From: a virus
Length of the DNA stretch: 42,028 nucleotides
Direction: 5' to 3' (one strand)
IMG/VR virus record: IMGVR_UViG_3300029914_000060
Span: 1 to 42,028 of that record
A program made the position numbers and the translations under genes. The notes beneath the pieces are model-generated. The model was not told where the DNA came from. It worked only from the letters and a program-made list of their open reading frames with translations, and searched no databases. Shown here in pieces: positions 1-6,037 of the stretch (positions are counted from its first letter, which is position 1; every line of letters starts with the position of its first letter).

Positions 1-154
1 GTTCCACAATCTGGTGCTGTTGCAACTCGATAATATCTGCCGCAACCGACGCATTATGGTCTGAAGTTTCAAGATGGTCGGTCAGTCCAGACCATTTTCC
101 ATCCTCTTCTGCAAAATTCCGTAACCAGTTAACAATATAGTCCGCTTGGTTCAT
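1..154 (-). CDS. Small phage protein, 3' end beyond the window
   Basis: This frame is open to the left edge; 51 codons are visible, beginning MNQADYIVNWLRNFAEEDG. The start is set by a strong GGAGGG ribosome site six bases before the ATG at 154, and it follows the preceding small gene without a gap. The sequence is acidic and helical-looking, and I do not recognise a family. If the molecule is circular, the frame continues for 17 codons from the right edge and stops at a TGA inside the start of the initiator gene, which would place it directly upstream of that gene in the early operon. Confidence 0.7.
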   Translation of the reverse strand, partial: MNQADYIVNWLRNFAEEDGKWSGLTDHLETSDHNASVAADIIELQQHQIVE

Positions 155-155
155 C

Positions 156-263
156 TCACCCTCCAAATATCAAGTACAACAATCCAGCTATTGCACATCG
201 CATTATCACGTCATGTGACTTGAGGTCGTTTTCGTCCCACCAGTCCTGAAATGTTTTCATCAT
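156..263 (-). CDS. Small hypothetical phage protein (35 aa)
   Basis: A 35-residue frame starting MMKTFQDWWDEND, with GGAGAGGTGA directly upstream as ribosome site. The N-terminal part is polar and tryptophan-rich, and the C-terminal third (around AIAGLLYLIF) is hydrophobic and could lie in or on the membrane. Its stop is one base from the next start, so it sits in the leftward early operon. It is the first gene read after the attC-like site at 293-440. Function unknown. Confidence 0.6.
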   Translation of the reverse strand: MMKTFQDWWDENDLKSHDVIMRCAIAGLLYLIFGG

Positions 264-292
264 TCACCTCTCCGTTGTAAGAAAAACCCCTA

Positions 293-440
293 ACCTAACG
301 TTCTAGCGGGACTGCCGCGAAGCACACGCGCATATTGTTTCACCACACGTCTTACAATATCCGCTCATCGCTCTTTCCTTTCATAGCTAGGTGTATTTGT
401 TGGTATAGACACCTGAATAGGTGTATATCAATCGTTAGGC
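293..440 (+). repeat. attC-like site A (composite)
   Basis: The left half reads CCTAAC at 294-299 followed by TTCTAGCGGGACTGCCGCG, nearly identical to the left half of site G at 35122. The right end is a perfect core GTTAGGC at 434-440, which contains the stop of the gene at 435. The middle is not complementary to the left arm and instead holds an AGGTGT/ACACCT inverted repeat, so this looks like two different sites fused. About 148 bases long, with no gene inside. Confidence 0.6.
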
Positions 441-773
441 ATCAAGTGCGGCTCTTGCAAATTTTGCAATTTTCTCAGCCTGCGGAGGGTGATATGTCCA
501 CGATTCCCCGCCCCACACTCTCATGCTGTGCGTTTGATGTTCGCACTCCACTAGGGCGGCTTTCAACCGTTTTATTTCTGCTTCGAGCGTTGTGGCCGAA
601 GCGCGGAGTTCAGATTCTATCCGTGCAAATTTATTTTGCTGCCAAGCAATAGTTTCCTTCATACCAATATGAAGTATCTTTGCACTAGCATCCCAAGCAT
701 CTTGACAACCAGTGCGCCCATGCTGCGGATTTTTCTGTACAGTTTTATACCATTCTTCAAATTCTTCACTCAT
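435..773 (-). CDS. Hypothetical coiled-coil protein in attC-bounded unit
   Basis: A 112-residue protein with a central stretch (about residues 45-75, IESELRASATTLEAEIKRLK) that reads as a coiled coil. The C-terminal part has WGGESWTYHPP. The start ATG overlaps the stop of the upstream gene (ATGA) and has GGAGA as ribosome site, so two genes share one attC-bounded unit. The stop TAA lies inside the GTTAGGC core of site A, as stops do at cassette ends. Family not recognised. Confidence 0.75.
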   Translation of the reverse strand: MSEEFEEWYKTVQKNPQHGRTGCQDAWDASAKILHIGMKETIAWQQNKFARIESELRASATTLEAEIKRLKAALVECEHQTHSMRVWGGESWTYHPPQAEKIAKFARAALDA

Positions 774-970
774 TTTCCGTTCTCCTCTTGGACCGTATTT
801 TTAGTGTCCTCTACAGCCTTAGCGTAACCATGATCGTAGCCTCGGTTATAGGCACGCTGGTAAATAATATCTATTGCGTCGGCTTTGATAAATTCCATCT
901 CCCAACCGGGACTGCATTCCTCGCAATATCCGACATATCCACCATGCGGGCATTTACTCATGTCACCCAT
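770..970 (-). CDS. Small cysteine-containing hypothetical protein (66 aa)
   Basis: I place the start at the ATG at 970 (MGDMSKCPHGGYVGYC) because GGGGG precedes it by four bases. An upstream ATG would run into the attC-like site, and a downstream ATG at codon 4 is also possible. Cysteines in CPHGGYVGYCEEC could bind a metal. The C-terminal half has a repeated Y-N-R-G-Y-D-H-G-Y pattern. It is the first gene of a two-gene attC-bounded unit and is coupled to the next gene by ATGA. Function unknown. Confidence 0.65.
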   Translation of the reverse strand: MGDMSKCPHGGYVGYCEECSPGWEMEFIKADAIDIIYQRAYNRGYDHGYAKAVEDTKNTVQEENGK

Positions 971-982
971 ATATCCCCCGTT

Positions 983-1045
983 TCCTAACCCATCATTCAA
1001 GAGGGACAGGCCAAAAGCGGCCTGCCCCTTAGCTACACGTTAGCC
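983..1045 (+). repeat. attC-like site B
   Basis: Core-like TCCTAAC (983-989), left arm TTCAAGAGGGACAGGCC, short loop, right arm GGCCTGCCCCTTAG, then core GTTAGCC (1039-1045). The left arm carries an extra C relative to the right arm (TTCAAG against CTAAG), the asymmetry known from integron attC sites. The stop codon of the minus-strand gene at 1040 is inside the GTTAGCC core. Nearly identical in its arms to sites D and I. Confidence 0.8.
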
Positions 1046-1210
1046 GTCAATATCCGCCTTCACAAATTCGACTAAAGTTTTTCCGCAATACGGGCAAAAC
1101 TTCATATCGTTTTCGTATGGCGTTCCTTCGGTTACTTCAAACAGATTCCCGCACTCGGTTTCCCATGCGCCATTATCGTCTTGCGCCCATCTGCATTTTT
1201 TCGTTTTCAT
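1040..1210 (-). CDS. Small zinc-ribbon-like protein (56 aa)
   Basis: The ATG at 1210 (MKTKKCRWAQDD) is chosen because ACGGAGAGAAC precedes it and the same leader occurs before the gene at 35161; the longer open frame upstream runs into attC-like site C. Cysteines occur as C-x(n)-C and then CPYCGK near residue 42, suggesting a small zinc-binding fold. Several other proteins in these attC-bounded units have the same kind of CxxC pair. Specific function unknown. Confidence 0.75.
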   Translation of the reverse strand: MKTKKCRWAQDDNGAWETECGNLFEVTEGTPYENDMKFCPYCGKTLVEFVKADIDG

Positions 1211-1234
1211 GTTCTCTCTCCGTAGTAAAGTGCC

Positions 1235-1293
1235 GTCTAACCCGTCAATCAACTCGGACACGCTAAAGCGTGCCGCTCAACTCTACGAATGCC
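1235..1293 (+). repeat. attC-like site C (right core decayed)
   Basis: Starts with GTCTAAC (1235-1241), then ATCAACTCGGACACG, loop TAAA, CGTGCCGCTCAACTCTAC. Sites F and G have GTTAG after CTCAACTCTAC, but here the sequence reads GAATGCC, so the recombination core is lost. The palindromic arms ACACG/CGTG remain. The stop of the minus-strand gene at 1283 falls in this end, as at other sites. Confidence 0.7.
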
Positions 1294-1441
1294 CCACCTT
1301 CGCGGCTAACTTCGCCTCTTCCATCAGCCTGTTGTGCTGACCGAATGCTTGTTCCATGTCCTCTTTGTAGTTCGCTTCAAGCTCCGCGACTTTGGCGCGC
1401 AGGGCGGTGTTCTCTTCCCATGCTTGGTGTAGTTCGTCCAT
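1283..1441 (-). CDS. Small coiled-coil protein (52 aa)
   Basis: Reads MDELHQAWEENTALRAKVAE at its start and is charged and heptad-like nearly throughout, so a short coiled coil is likely. AGGAGA lies five bases before the ATG, and the preceding membrane peptide ends in the same ATGA-rich junction. The stop TAG is in the decayed end of attC-like site C, where an intact GTTAG would have been expected. Function unknown. Confidence 0.65.
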   Translation of the reverse strand: MDELHQAWEENTALRAKVAELEANYKEDMEQAFGQHNRLMEEAKLAAKVGHS

Positions 1442-1442
1442 T

Positions 1443-1535
1443 TCATTCTCCTATCGGTGTCATCACGCACATGACAAGTATCAAACATGTCAACAGTGCA
1501 ACGGTAAAGAAAAACAGTATGTCAACGAGTTTCAT
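1443..1535 (-). CDS. Single-pass membrane peptide (30 aa)
   Basis: Thirty residues starting MKLVDILFFFTVALLTCLIL, essentially one transmembrane helix with a short polar tail. Its ATG overlaps the stop of the upstream zinc-binding gene (ATGA) and its stop overlaps the next start region, a typical tightly coupled phage arrangement. It is one of several tiny membrane peptides in this operon. Role unknown; host membrane modulation is only a guess. Confidence 0.6.
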   Translation of the reverse strand: MKLVDILFFFTVALLTCLILVMCVMTPIGE

Positions 1536-1675
1536 TCCAGTCTCTCCGCCGCACGAATCTTTCGCATCTTCGCGCAGAATTTACATTGCCTATGATGTCC
1601 ATGCTTATCATAATGGCTGTAAAACTCTGTCCCGCCGCATTTAACGCATGGAGTATTAAGTCTTGGTCGGCTCAT
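1532..1675 (-). CDS. Small zinc-finger-like protein (47 aa)
   Basis: Begins MSRPRLNTPCVKCGGTEFYS and continues to CKFCAKMRK, giving two CxxC pairs about 18 residues apart, a small treble-clef or zinc-ribbon pattern. The C-terminus is basic. AGGAGG precedes two adjacent ATGs (1678 and 1675); the second has the better spacing. It overlaps the end of the DUF1064-like gene. Probably a small nucleic-acid-binding protein, by fold type only. Confidence 0.65.
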   Translation of the reverse strand: MSRPRLNTPCVKCGGTEFYSHYDKHGHHRQCKFCAKMRKIRAAERLE

Positions 1676-1998
1676 CATGCCTCCTTTATTTGGATATTGT
1701 GGATATAGCGCATCAACTTCCGTTTCAGGATGTAAACCGGCAATTTCTTGGTCATCTCGCTTTTAACGTCAATCACTTCTTTCCTGCCATCCGAATAGGT
1801 AACAACAAAGTCGGCAACATAGGTTACGGCTCGTTCTCCGTCCTGCTTGGGGATTAGCTCATACTTCACCTGTCTGTCGATTGTAGCCACCCTCTCGCTT
1901 GGATTGGAGGCATTCTTGAGCGCCATCAGGGTATAGTAATAGCCTTCCTCTTTTCTGGAATCGAAGCCATTTGACTTTATGTTTTTGTACTTGCTCAT
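1675..1998 (-). CDS. DUF1064-like PD-(D/E)XK endonuclease
   Basis: The 107-residue protein begins MSKYKNIKSNGFDSRKEEGY and resembles the phage DUF1064 family, thought to be small PD-(D/E)XK nucleases acting on branched DNA. Visible motifs are FDSRKE near the N-terminus, YVADFVVTY and VIDVKSEMTKK, which supply D...DxK-type acidic and lysine residues. The start ATG at 1998 is fixed by ATGA overlap with the upstream gene. It lies in the recombination part of the early operon with the exonuclease and ATPase. Holliday-junction resolution is an inference from the family. Confidence 0.75.
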   Translation of the reverse strand: MSKYKNIKSNGFDSRKEEGYYYTLMALKNASNPSERVATIDRQVKYELIPKQDGERAVTYVADFVVTYSDGRKEVIDVKSEMTKKLPVYILKRKLMRYIHNIQIKEA

Positions 1999-2129
1999 TT
2001 GCTTATTCTTTTGCCTTTCAGTATATTTTTGCATTCTGCAATCGCTCGATCGCCGTCAGTCTTGACGGCGCCATACTTGCTCCGAGCCGAATAAACTGAT
2101 TTTTTATCCTTGTATCCGTGTCGGTTCAT
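1995..2129 (-). CDS. Small basic hypothetical protein (44 aa)
   Basis: Reads MNRHGYKDKKSVYSARSKYG and is lysine/arginine-rich throughout. Both ends overlap neighbours by four bases (ATGA type), which strongly supports translation despite its size. It sits directly before the DUF1064-like nuclease gene. A palindrome GCCGTCAGTCTTGACGGC lies within it. No family recognised; a nucleic-acid-associated role would fit the charge. Confidence 0.6.
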   Translation of the reverse strand: MNRHGYKDKKSVYSARSKYGAVKTDGDRAIAECKNILKGKRISK

Positions 2130-2419
2130 TTTTTCAGCATCTCCTTCATGCGTTTAATTTGAGCTGCAACTTTCGCGTCCTTTGGTATGACCACTTCCTG
2201 CTTCGTTTCATCGAATTTTTCCAAGTAATCGGCGCATTTCGTTACCTGATTCTTTCCCGACTTGTATTCTTCATCAGTGCCGAAACTTACGCGCTTCTTC
2301 CTGCAACACCACTTTACAAATTGAGCTGGCGGCTTCGTTACATAGCAAGCTCGATGCAGGCACGAAGGACATATCATGCCGGAATCCAGTAGTACCAATA
2401 TTTTCCCTTGCGCTCGCAC
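2126..2419 (-). CDS. Small cysteine-rich protein, start uncertain
   Basis: The frame opens with GTG at 2419, with AAAAGG just before it; an internal ATG at 2377 (MICPSCLHRACYVTK) is the alternative start. A CxxC pair, a later Cys and a Cys-Cys doublet (WCCRKKR) suggest a zinc-binding fold, followed by a lysine-rich helical tail ending MKEMLKK. It overlaps the next gene by four bases. The GTG fills what would otherwise be the only real gap here, so I prefer it. Function unknown. Confidence 0.6.
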   Translation of the reverse strand: MRAQGKILVLLDSGMICPSCLHRACYVTKPPAQFVKWCCRKKRVSFGTDEEYKSGKNQVTKCADYLEKFDETKQEVVIPKDAKVAAQIKRMKEMLKK

Positions 2420-2427
2420 TCGACCTT

Positions 2428-2604
2428 TTAAGATGTAATCCTAACATTATGCTGAGGGTGCAGATCGGCCTGATAGTTGGGCGACAATACCCAGTTGTCA
2501 CCTAAATATTTCAGCGCCGCGTGGCGTTTTTCCTCGTAAGCATCTTCTGATTCGAGGCGTTCTTCCATCGCGTCTAACTCATCTTCCAAAATAAAGAATT
2601 TCAT
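2428..2604 (-). CDS. Small acidic hypothetical protein (58 aa)
   Basis: Begins MKFFILEDELDAMEERLESE, strongly acidic and helical in its first half; the second half contains YLGDNWVLSPNYQ. The ATG overlaps the previous stop (ATGA) and GGAGG lies eight bases upstream. Acidic small early proteins in phages sometimes mimic DNA, but nothing here shows that directly. Function unknown. Confidence 0.6.
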   Translation of the reverse strand: MKFFILEDELDAMEERLESEDAYEEKRHAALKYLGDNWVLSPNYQADLHPQHNVRITS

Positions 2605-2861
2605 ATTGGTAGCCTCCATTCAACTTCTTCCATTTTGTCAATCGCAAGCGAAAGATATGACGCAACATTGTCCAGGTCGCAAGCTGCCTCGGTGCAATAG
2701 ATCGCTGCTCGGTAAAGACAACCTGCTGGCGTATCGATAAGGTCTCCTTGCACTGTTTCGCTCAGAATCTCGCACCTGTCGCGCATGGCTTCGGACAATT
2801 TCCGCATGTCCTCCGCGCTGGCGTATCGAATATCAGCCAGAATTAAAGGTAAATTTTTCAT
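2601..2861 (-). CDS. Hypothetical early protein (86 aa)
   Basis: An 86-residue, probably all-helical protein starting MKNLPLILADIRYASAEDMR, with three cysteines in the central part (GCLYRAAIYCTEAAC) that do not form an obvious metal site. Start and stop both overlap neighbours by four bases. No signal peptide or membrane helix. I do not recognise the family. Confidence 0.65.
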   Translation of the reverse strand: MKNLPLILADIRYASAEDMRKLSEAMRDRCEILSETVQGDLIDTPAGCLYRAAIYCTEAACDLDNVASYLSLAIDKMEEVEWRLPI

Positions 2862-3091
2862 AGTCCCAATTCCTTTTTTATGTTGCAGAATGCGCCAATA
2901 CGGATATGACGATGTGAGTCGAAAGCAATCACTTTTTCAAAATATTCGCCGTTCGCTCTCAGATTTTTAACTATCGTAACGCGGTCTTTGTTGCCTAAAA
3001 AGTCACGGTAGCAATTCACCACGCGCCAACGCATCGCACTACCACAAAGCGGCGTTGCATTCGGCACGGCTATAGCCCATATCCTGAACAT
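2858..3091 (-). CDS. Hypothetical early protein (77 aa)
   Basis: The start at 3091 (MFRIWAIAVPNATP) is preferred because CAGG lies six bases upstream and the longer frame overlaps a better-supported membrane peptide. The body contains RWRVVNCYRDFLGNKDRVTI and HRHIRIGAFCNIKKE, a mixed alpha/beta pattern without a catalytic signature I recognise. It couples to the next gene by ATGA. Confidence 0.6.
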   Translation of the reverse strand: MFRIWAIAVPNATPLCGSAMRWRVVNCYRDFLGNKDRVTIVKNLRANGEYFEKVIAFDSHRHIRIGAFCNIKKELGL

Positions 3092-3093
3092 GC

Positions 3094-3180
3094 TTAACCT
3101 GCCATCGAATAAATAATCATCAAATCGACAACGGCATAAAAAGCCGTGACCATTAGTGCGGCTACAATTGCATCTTTCAT
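3094..3180 (-). CDS. Single-pass membrane peptide (28 aa)
   Basis: Reads MKDAIVAALMVTAFYAVVDL and is almost entirely one hydrophobic helix. The ATG overlaps the stop of the ATPase gene (ATGA) and GAGAGGTGAG is a good ribosome site. It is one of a group of tiny membrane peptides in this operon (others at 1443 and 5079). Function unknown. Confidence 0.6.
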   Translation of the reverse strand: MKDAIVAALMVTAFYAVVDLMIIYSMAG

Positions 3181-4133
3181 TTTGTCTCACCTCTCAGCCA
3201 TTCGGTTGCAGCCTGATATTTGTCAGCCGGAATTTTAGCAATCGAACCGTAACGCTTAATCAGGCTATCTTTTTTTGCAGGATATGCGGCTACCAGATCA
3301 CCGATAAAAATTGCTTGGTCGGCGGTTATAAATTCGTCCAGTCCTTCCTTGCTCTCTTGCACGGTCGGCATTGCTATAGTGACATTTTTTTCTGTCCCTC
3401 CCTTCGCCCATTGAGCAATCAATTTTCCGCTCTCCTCGTTTACTTGGCGATCGAGCGGGAATAACGCCTTGTGCTGCTCTTGCAGCTTGATGGGCTGCGG
3501 GATGCCTGGACGGTCGGCGGTAAATAAAAGGCTGGTCGTTGCCTCGAAGGGCAGGCTCTTGTCGCACACCGGGATCCAGCCATCCAACCCGGTTAGAGAT
3601 TGCTTGGCATGGATAACAATTTTTCCGTTCTCGCGTACCATCTCCACCTTTTGCTCGGCCCGAAAGCATAGAATCAGGTGCGCCCTTACCTGCAATAACG
3701 ATTGCACCATTTTTTTATGTGCCATTTTCGGCTTAATCCAAGCGGCCATCTTGCAGGATTCGCGTTTTTTCCAGTCATCGCCGGCCATACGGTCAAGTTC
3801 GTGTTCCTGCATGTCCAATACGCCACCATCACCGGCCCATACATGCGAAACGCTATCTACCACGATGACAGGATAGCCGGCCTTGTCTGCGGCGTGTATC
3901 GCCTCGGTATAGGCTTCGGGGCTGAATGGTTCGCGCAGGTCGCCGCAGTCGAAATTAAACTGGTCGGCATAGTGTCTGGCGCGTCCGTTCTCGGTATCTA
4001 TCACCACAAAGGGCTTACCTTCTGACATGCCTGAAGCAAGTCTCATGGCGGTCATGGTCTTGCCGCTTCCCGTCCCGCCTATTAGGTTTATCCATAAGGA
4101 TATGTTCTCTCTTGATGCCTTTTTGAACATCAT
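3177..4133 (-). CDS. RecA-fold AAA ATPase, Sak4-like recombination protein
   Basis: The 318-residue protein has a clear P-loop GGTGSGKT at residues 19-26 and a Walker B strand VIVVDS ending near residue 94, placed as in the phage RecA-like AAA ATPases (Sak4 group). These proteins are linked to single-strand annealing and recombination, usually near an exonuclease or SSB. The neighbour at 4215 is a RecE-like exonuclease, which fits a two-component recombination pair. The start has AAAGGAGA upstream; two ATGs are adjacent. The C-terminal part (QVNEESGKLIAQWAKG onwards) is more variable. ATPase fold is certain, Sak4 role is inferred. Confidence 0.85.
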   Translation of the reverse strand: MMFKKASRENISLWINLIGGTGSGKTMTAMRLASGMSEGKPFVVIDTENGRARHYADQFNFDCGDLREPFSPEAYTEAIHAADKAGYPVIVVDSVSHVWAGDGGVLDMQEHELDRMAGDDWKKRESCKMAAWIKPKMAHKKMVQSLLQVRAHLILCFRAEQKVEMVRENGKIVIHAKQSLTGLDGWIPVCDKSLPFEATTSLLFTADRPGIPQPIKLQEQHKALFPLDRQVNEESGKLIAQWAKGGTEKNVTIAMPTVQESKEGLDEFITADQAIFIGDLVAAYPAKKDSLIKRYGSIAKIPADKYQAATEWLRGETK

Positions 4134-4137
4134 TTTA

Positions 4138-4218
4138 TTATTCTCCTTTGTTGTTATCGTCTATGTTATTTATCAAATTAAATAAAAATAGTTTTGTTTC
4201 TTCGTTAACTGTACTCAT
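4138..4218 (-). CDS. Tiny hypothetical protein (26 aa)
   Basis: Reads MSTVNEETKLFLFNLINNID, overlapping the stop of the exonuclease gene by ATGA and ending just before the ATPase start. GGGAGGG precedes the ATG. It may be a real peptide or simply a coupling frame that carries ribosomes through to the ATPase gene. No family recognised. Confidence 0.4.
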   Translation of the reverse strand: MSTVNEETKLFLFNLINNIDDNNKGE

Positions 4219-5066
4219 GTTCTTACCCTCCCAAACAAGAAAGCCTCGCGGTCGAAGCCGTGGGTTACTTCTGCCGTTTCCTCGGCGGTCGCCATCTCCC
4301 ACGCTGGCGGGTCGAGTTCAATAATTTCCTGCGAATAGCATGGAAATATGTTTGATTCGATACAGGCTCCCCATATCTGGAGGGCGCGTTCAATCTTCAC
4401 GTCCGCGATTGCCCTATACGCTCCGGTTAGCTCAACGAAATAGACCGGATAGGGCGGCAAAGTCTCGCACACGGCGAAAATAAAGCGGCATTCCTGCTCC
4501 AAGTCCATCCGAACAGCGCGCCTATACCATTCGGACTGCACATCATAGCCATTTGACGAAAGGGATTTAATCCAGGCGCTTTGTGTGAGTTCGGTAAATT
4601 TCAGATCGACAATCAAGCTATTGTCGTTGTTAAGCCAGTCCGGTCTCGCTTTGCATTTTAAGGCGCCCTCATTCCAGAATAGGGAAGTCTCGGCCTGTCC
4701 GTCCGTGTCAAGGTGAATGCTTAGCGCCGATTCAATCTGAAGCCGTGCCGTTGCTGCGATGGCGTAAAGCTCGGCGGCCTTGTCAGCTATTACCGGTATT
4801 CTGCCGGCTTGCCGGGCGTCGTCCCTTGCCTGCTGTGCTGCCTTCGTGCGGAAGTCGGGCGCGTCGATTAGTTGGATTATGTCATCCTCTCCAAGCGTCA
4901 GAGCGTGCCGGATGGTGCCGCGCTCCTGCTGCGGCGTCGGGTCGTCGTGCGGGTTGATCTGCTGCATACGAGCATGAGCGGCGCTCTTTTGTAAAAGCGT
5001 CTTAATGGTCGATGCGCTTAATGCGTCGATGCGGTGATACTCGGCGGCTGGGATAATCTTTTTCAT
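4215..5066 (-). CDS. PD-(D/E)XK exonuclease, RecE C-terminal / DUF3799 type
   Basis: A 283-residue protein with the hallmarks of the phage exodeoxyribonuclease VIII-like family: RGTIRHALTLGE (residues 49-60, His54), then AETSLFW with Glu126, CKARPDWL with Asp143 and IVDLKFT with Asp154 and Lys156, giving the nuclease core. Such enzymes resect double-stranded DNA from ends to leave a 3' strand for annealing. The next gene is the RecA-fold ATPase, so the two probably act together in replication-linked recombination. Length matches the isolated nuclease domain of RecE. The ribosome site before ATG 5066 is weak, but no better start is visible. Confidence 0.85.
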   Translation of the reverse strand: MKKIIPAAEYHRIDALSASTIKTLLQKSAAHARMQQINPHDDPTPQQERGTIRHALTLGEDDIIQLIDAPDFRTKAAQQARDDARQAGRIPVIADKAAELYAIAATARLQIESALSIHLDTDGQAETSLFWNEGALKCKARPDWLNNDNSLIVDLKFTELTQSAWIKSLSSNGYDVQSEWYRRAVRMDLEQECRFIFAVCETLPPYPVYFVELTGAYRAIADVKIERALQIWGACIESNIFPCYSQEIIELDPPAWEMATAEETAEVTHGFDREAFLFGRVRT

Positions 5067-5078
5067 ATTAGCAATTAC

Positions 5079-5219
5079 TTATAAATAAGGGATTAGAATA
5101 AGGCCGACAGCGGCGCCGGCCAGAATTCCAATGATGCAAAAGGTAATTATAGTAAAGCCTGCTGGCGTGGTGGTTGCGGCTTTGGGCGGTTCATCTGCTG
5201 AATGGCTGCGCGGGCGCAT
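5079..5219 (-). CDS. Overlapping membrane peptide (46 aa)
   Basis: An out-of-frame ORF starting MRPRSHSADEPPKAATTTPA inside the gene at 5147 and ending just before the exonuclease. Its last 25 residues (GFTIITFCIIGILAGAAVGL and on) form a very convincing transmembrane helix, which is unlikely by chance in a shadow frame. The ribosome site is poor, so translation may depend on coupling. Function unknown. Confidence 0.45.
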   Translation of the reverse strand: MRPRSHSADEPPKAATTTPAGFTIITFCIIGILAGAAVGLILIPYL

Positions 5220-5344
5220 TGCCTGATTTTAATAAGCGCGCCGGAATACTCAAGGGCGCGGCTCTCTACCATAGGGCTGCTTGTGTCGAGTGCGTCCGTG
5301 TGTTCGATAATGCTCTCAAAATAATCCTGTATTGATTGGCTCAT
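5147..5344 (-). CDS. Hypothetical early protein (65 aa)
   Basis: Starts MSQSIQDYFESIIEHTDALD; the first 50 residues look helical and the last 15 are proline- and glutamine-rich. AAAGGG lies seven bases before the ATG. The C-terminal codons overlap an alternative frame encoding a membrane helix. No family recognised. Confidence 0.6.
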   Translation of the reverse strand: MSQSIQDYFESIIEHTDALDTSSPMVESRALEYSGALIKIRQCARAAIQQMNRPKPQPPRQQALL

Positions 5345-5420
5345 AATCCTACCCTTTCATTTTTTCCGAAATAAAATACTTTATCCTCTGGCTGCACTCT
5401 GGCTGTTCGGCTGCTGGTTT

Positions 5421-5645
5421 TTATCCATAGCGAGCCGTTTGTGGATTGCTGTTCTCCCCGTCTACCAGGTCTTTCAGTCTGGACAAAACAGCGTCGATAA
5501 ATTCCGGTGAGCCGTCAATCCTGATTCCGCAAGCGCCGTAAGAGCTTCCCTTGCTCTTGTACGGTATCGCGTCCATTACTGGCAAGATCGGCAAGTTAGC
5601 CGTTAAATTCGCCCATTGGTTCAGTGTGTCTTCTTTTGTTGCCAT
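5421..5645 (-). CDS. First gene of the leftward early operon (74 aa)
   Basis: A 74-residue protein starting MATKEDTLNQWANLTANLPI, with ACGGAGATTATC as ribosome site. It is the first gene after the leftward promoter at 5705-5732 and so is probably made early. The sequence has GACGIRIDGSPEFIDAVLSR, a mixed alpha/beta pattern. Family not recognised; the 5' leader of about 50 bases has no strong hairpin. The 75 bases between this gene and 5344 hold only very short frames that I do not call. Confidence 0.65.
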   Translation of the reverse strand: MATKEDTLNQWANLTANLPILPVMDAIPYKSKGSSYGACGIRIDGSPEFIDAVLSRLKDLVDGENSNPQTARYG

Positions 5646-5704
5646 GATAATCTCCGTTCTAAGTTAAGAGTTAAGTAATTGTTATTGCTGGTGCTACAGT
5701 TAGG

Positions 5705-5732
5705 ATTCTACACTTCCTTATACATACGTCAA
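5705..5732 (-). promoter_or_regulatory. Leftward sigma-70-type early promoter
   Basis: On the minus strand TTGACG (5732-5727), a 16-base spacer and TAGAAT (5710-5705) match the bacterial consensus at five of six positions in each box. It points into the early operon that starts with the gene ending at 5421. Confidence 0.7.
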
Positions 5733-5761
5733 GTACAAAAAATACAAATAGTTAGCTATAA

Positions 5762-5820
5762 TTATTCACAAATAATACACATATCCACAGGACTGTAGAG
5801 TTAAAAATGAGTTATCCACA
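5762..5820. other. Candidate replication origin: three DnaA-box-like sites
   Basis: TTATTCACA (5762-5770), ATATCCACA (5781-5789) and TTATCCACA (5812-5820) lie in one orientation in an AT-rich intergenic stretch between divergent transcription units. The third is the exact consensus 9-mer for bacterial DnaA and the other two differ by one base. The phage has its own DnaB and initiator-like gene, so whether host DnaA binds here is an inference. Confidence 0.5.
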
Positions 5821-5929
5821 GGGGCAACAAAAAGCGTGCCAGAAAAAAAGACTTGACAAATAAAAAAAAGAGGCGCAACATTCGCAGCAAGTCGGGTGGC
5901 TCCTGGCTTACATTTACACACGAAGCGCG

Positions 5930-6037
5930 AACCCTTTAGAAGAGGGCTGTTTGTTTTTCTGCGGTGTTTTATGCCTTCGTGTGGCATCTGTCAGAAAATC
6001 GGCCAGCCAGCCCGGCCTTCTCCTAAAGGGTTTTTTT
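5930..6037 (+). promoter_or_regulatory. Attenuator-like structured leader RNA
   Basis: AACCCTTTAG (5930-5939) pairs perfectly with CTAAAGGGTT (6023-6032), which runs into seven T residues ending directly before the ATG at 6038. The same 5' segment can instead form a local hairpin CCCTTT-AGA-AGAGGG (5932-5946), so the two folds exclude each other. An inner hairpin around TGCCTTCGTGTGGCA is also visible. This is the layout of a terminator/antiterminator switch, or of a small RNA closed by its end stem. A weak TTGACA at 5853-5858 could drive it. Confidence 0.5.

Noticed and set aside
5344-5424. Tiny frames between the genes at 5147 and 5421 (15 and 19 codons)
   Set aside because: No convincing ribosome site or start, and no pattern supporting translation.
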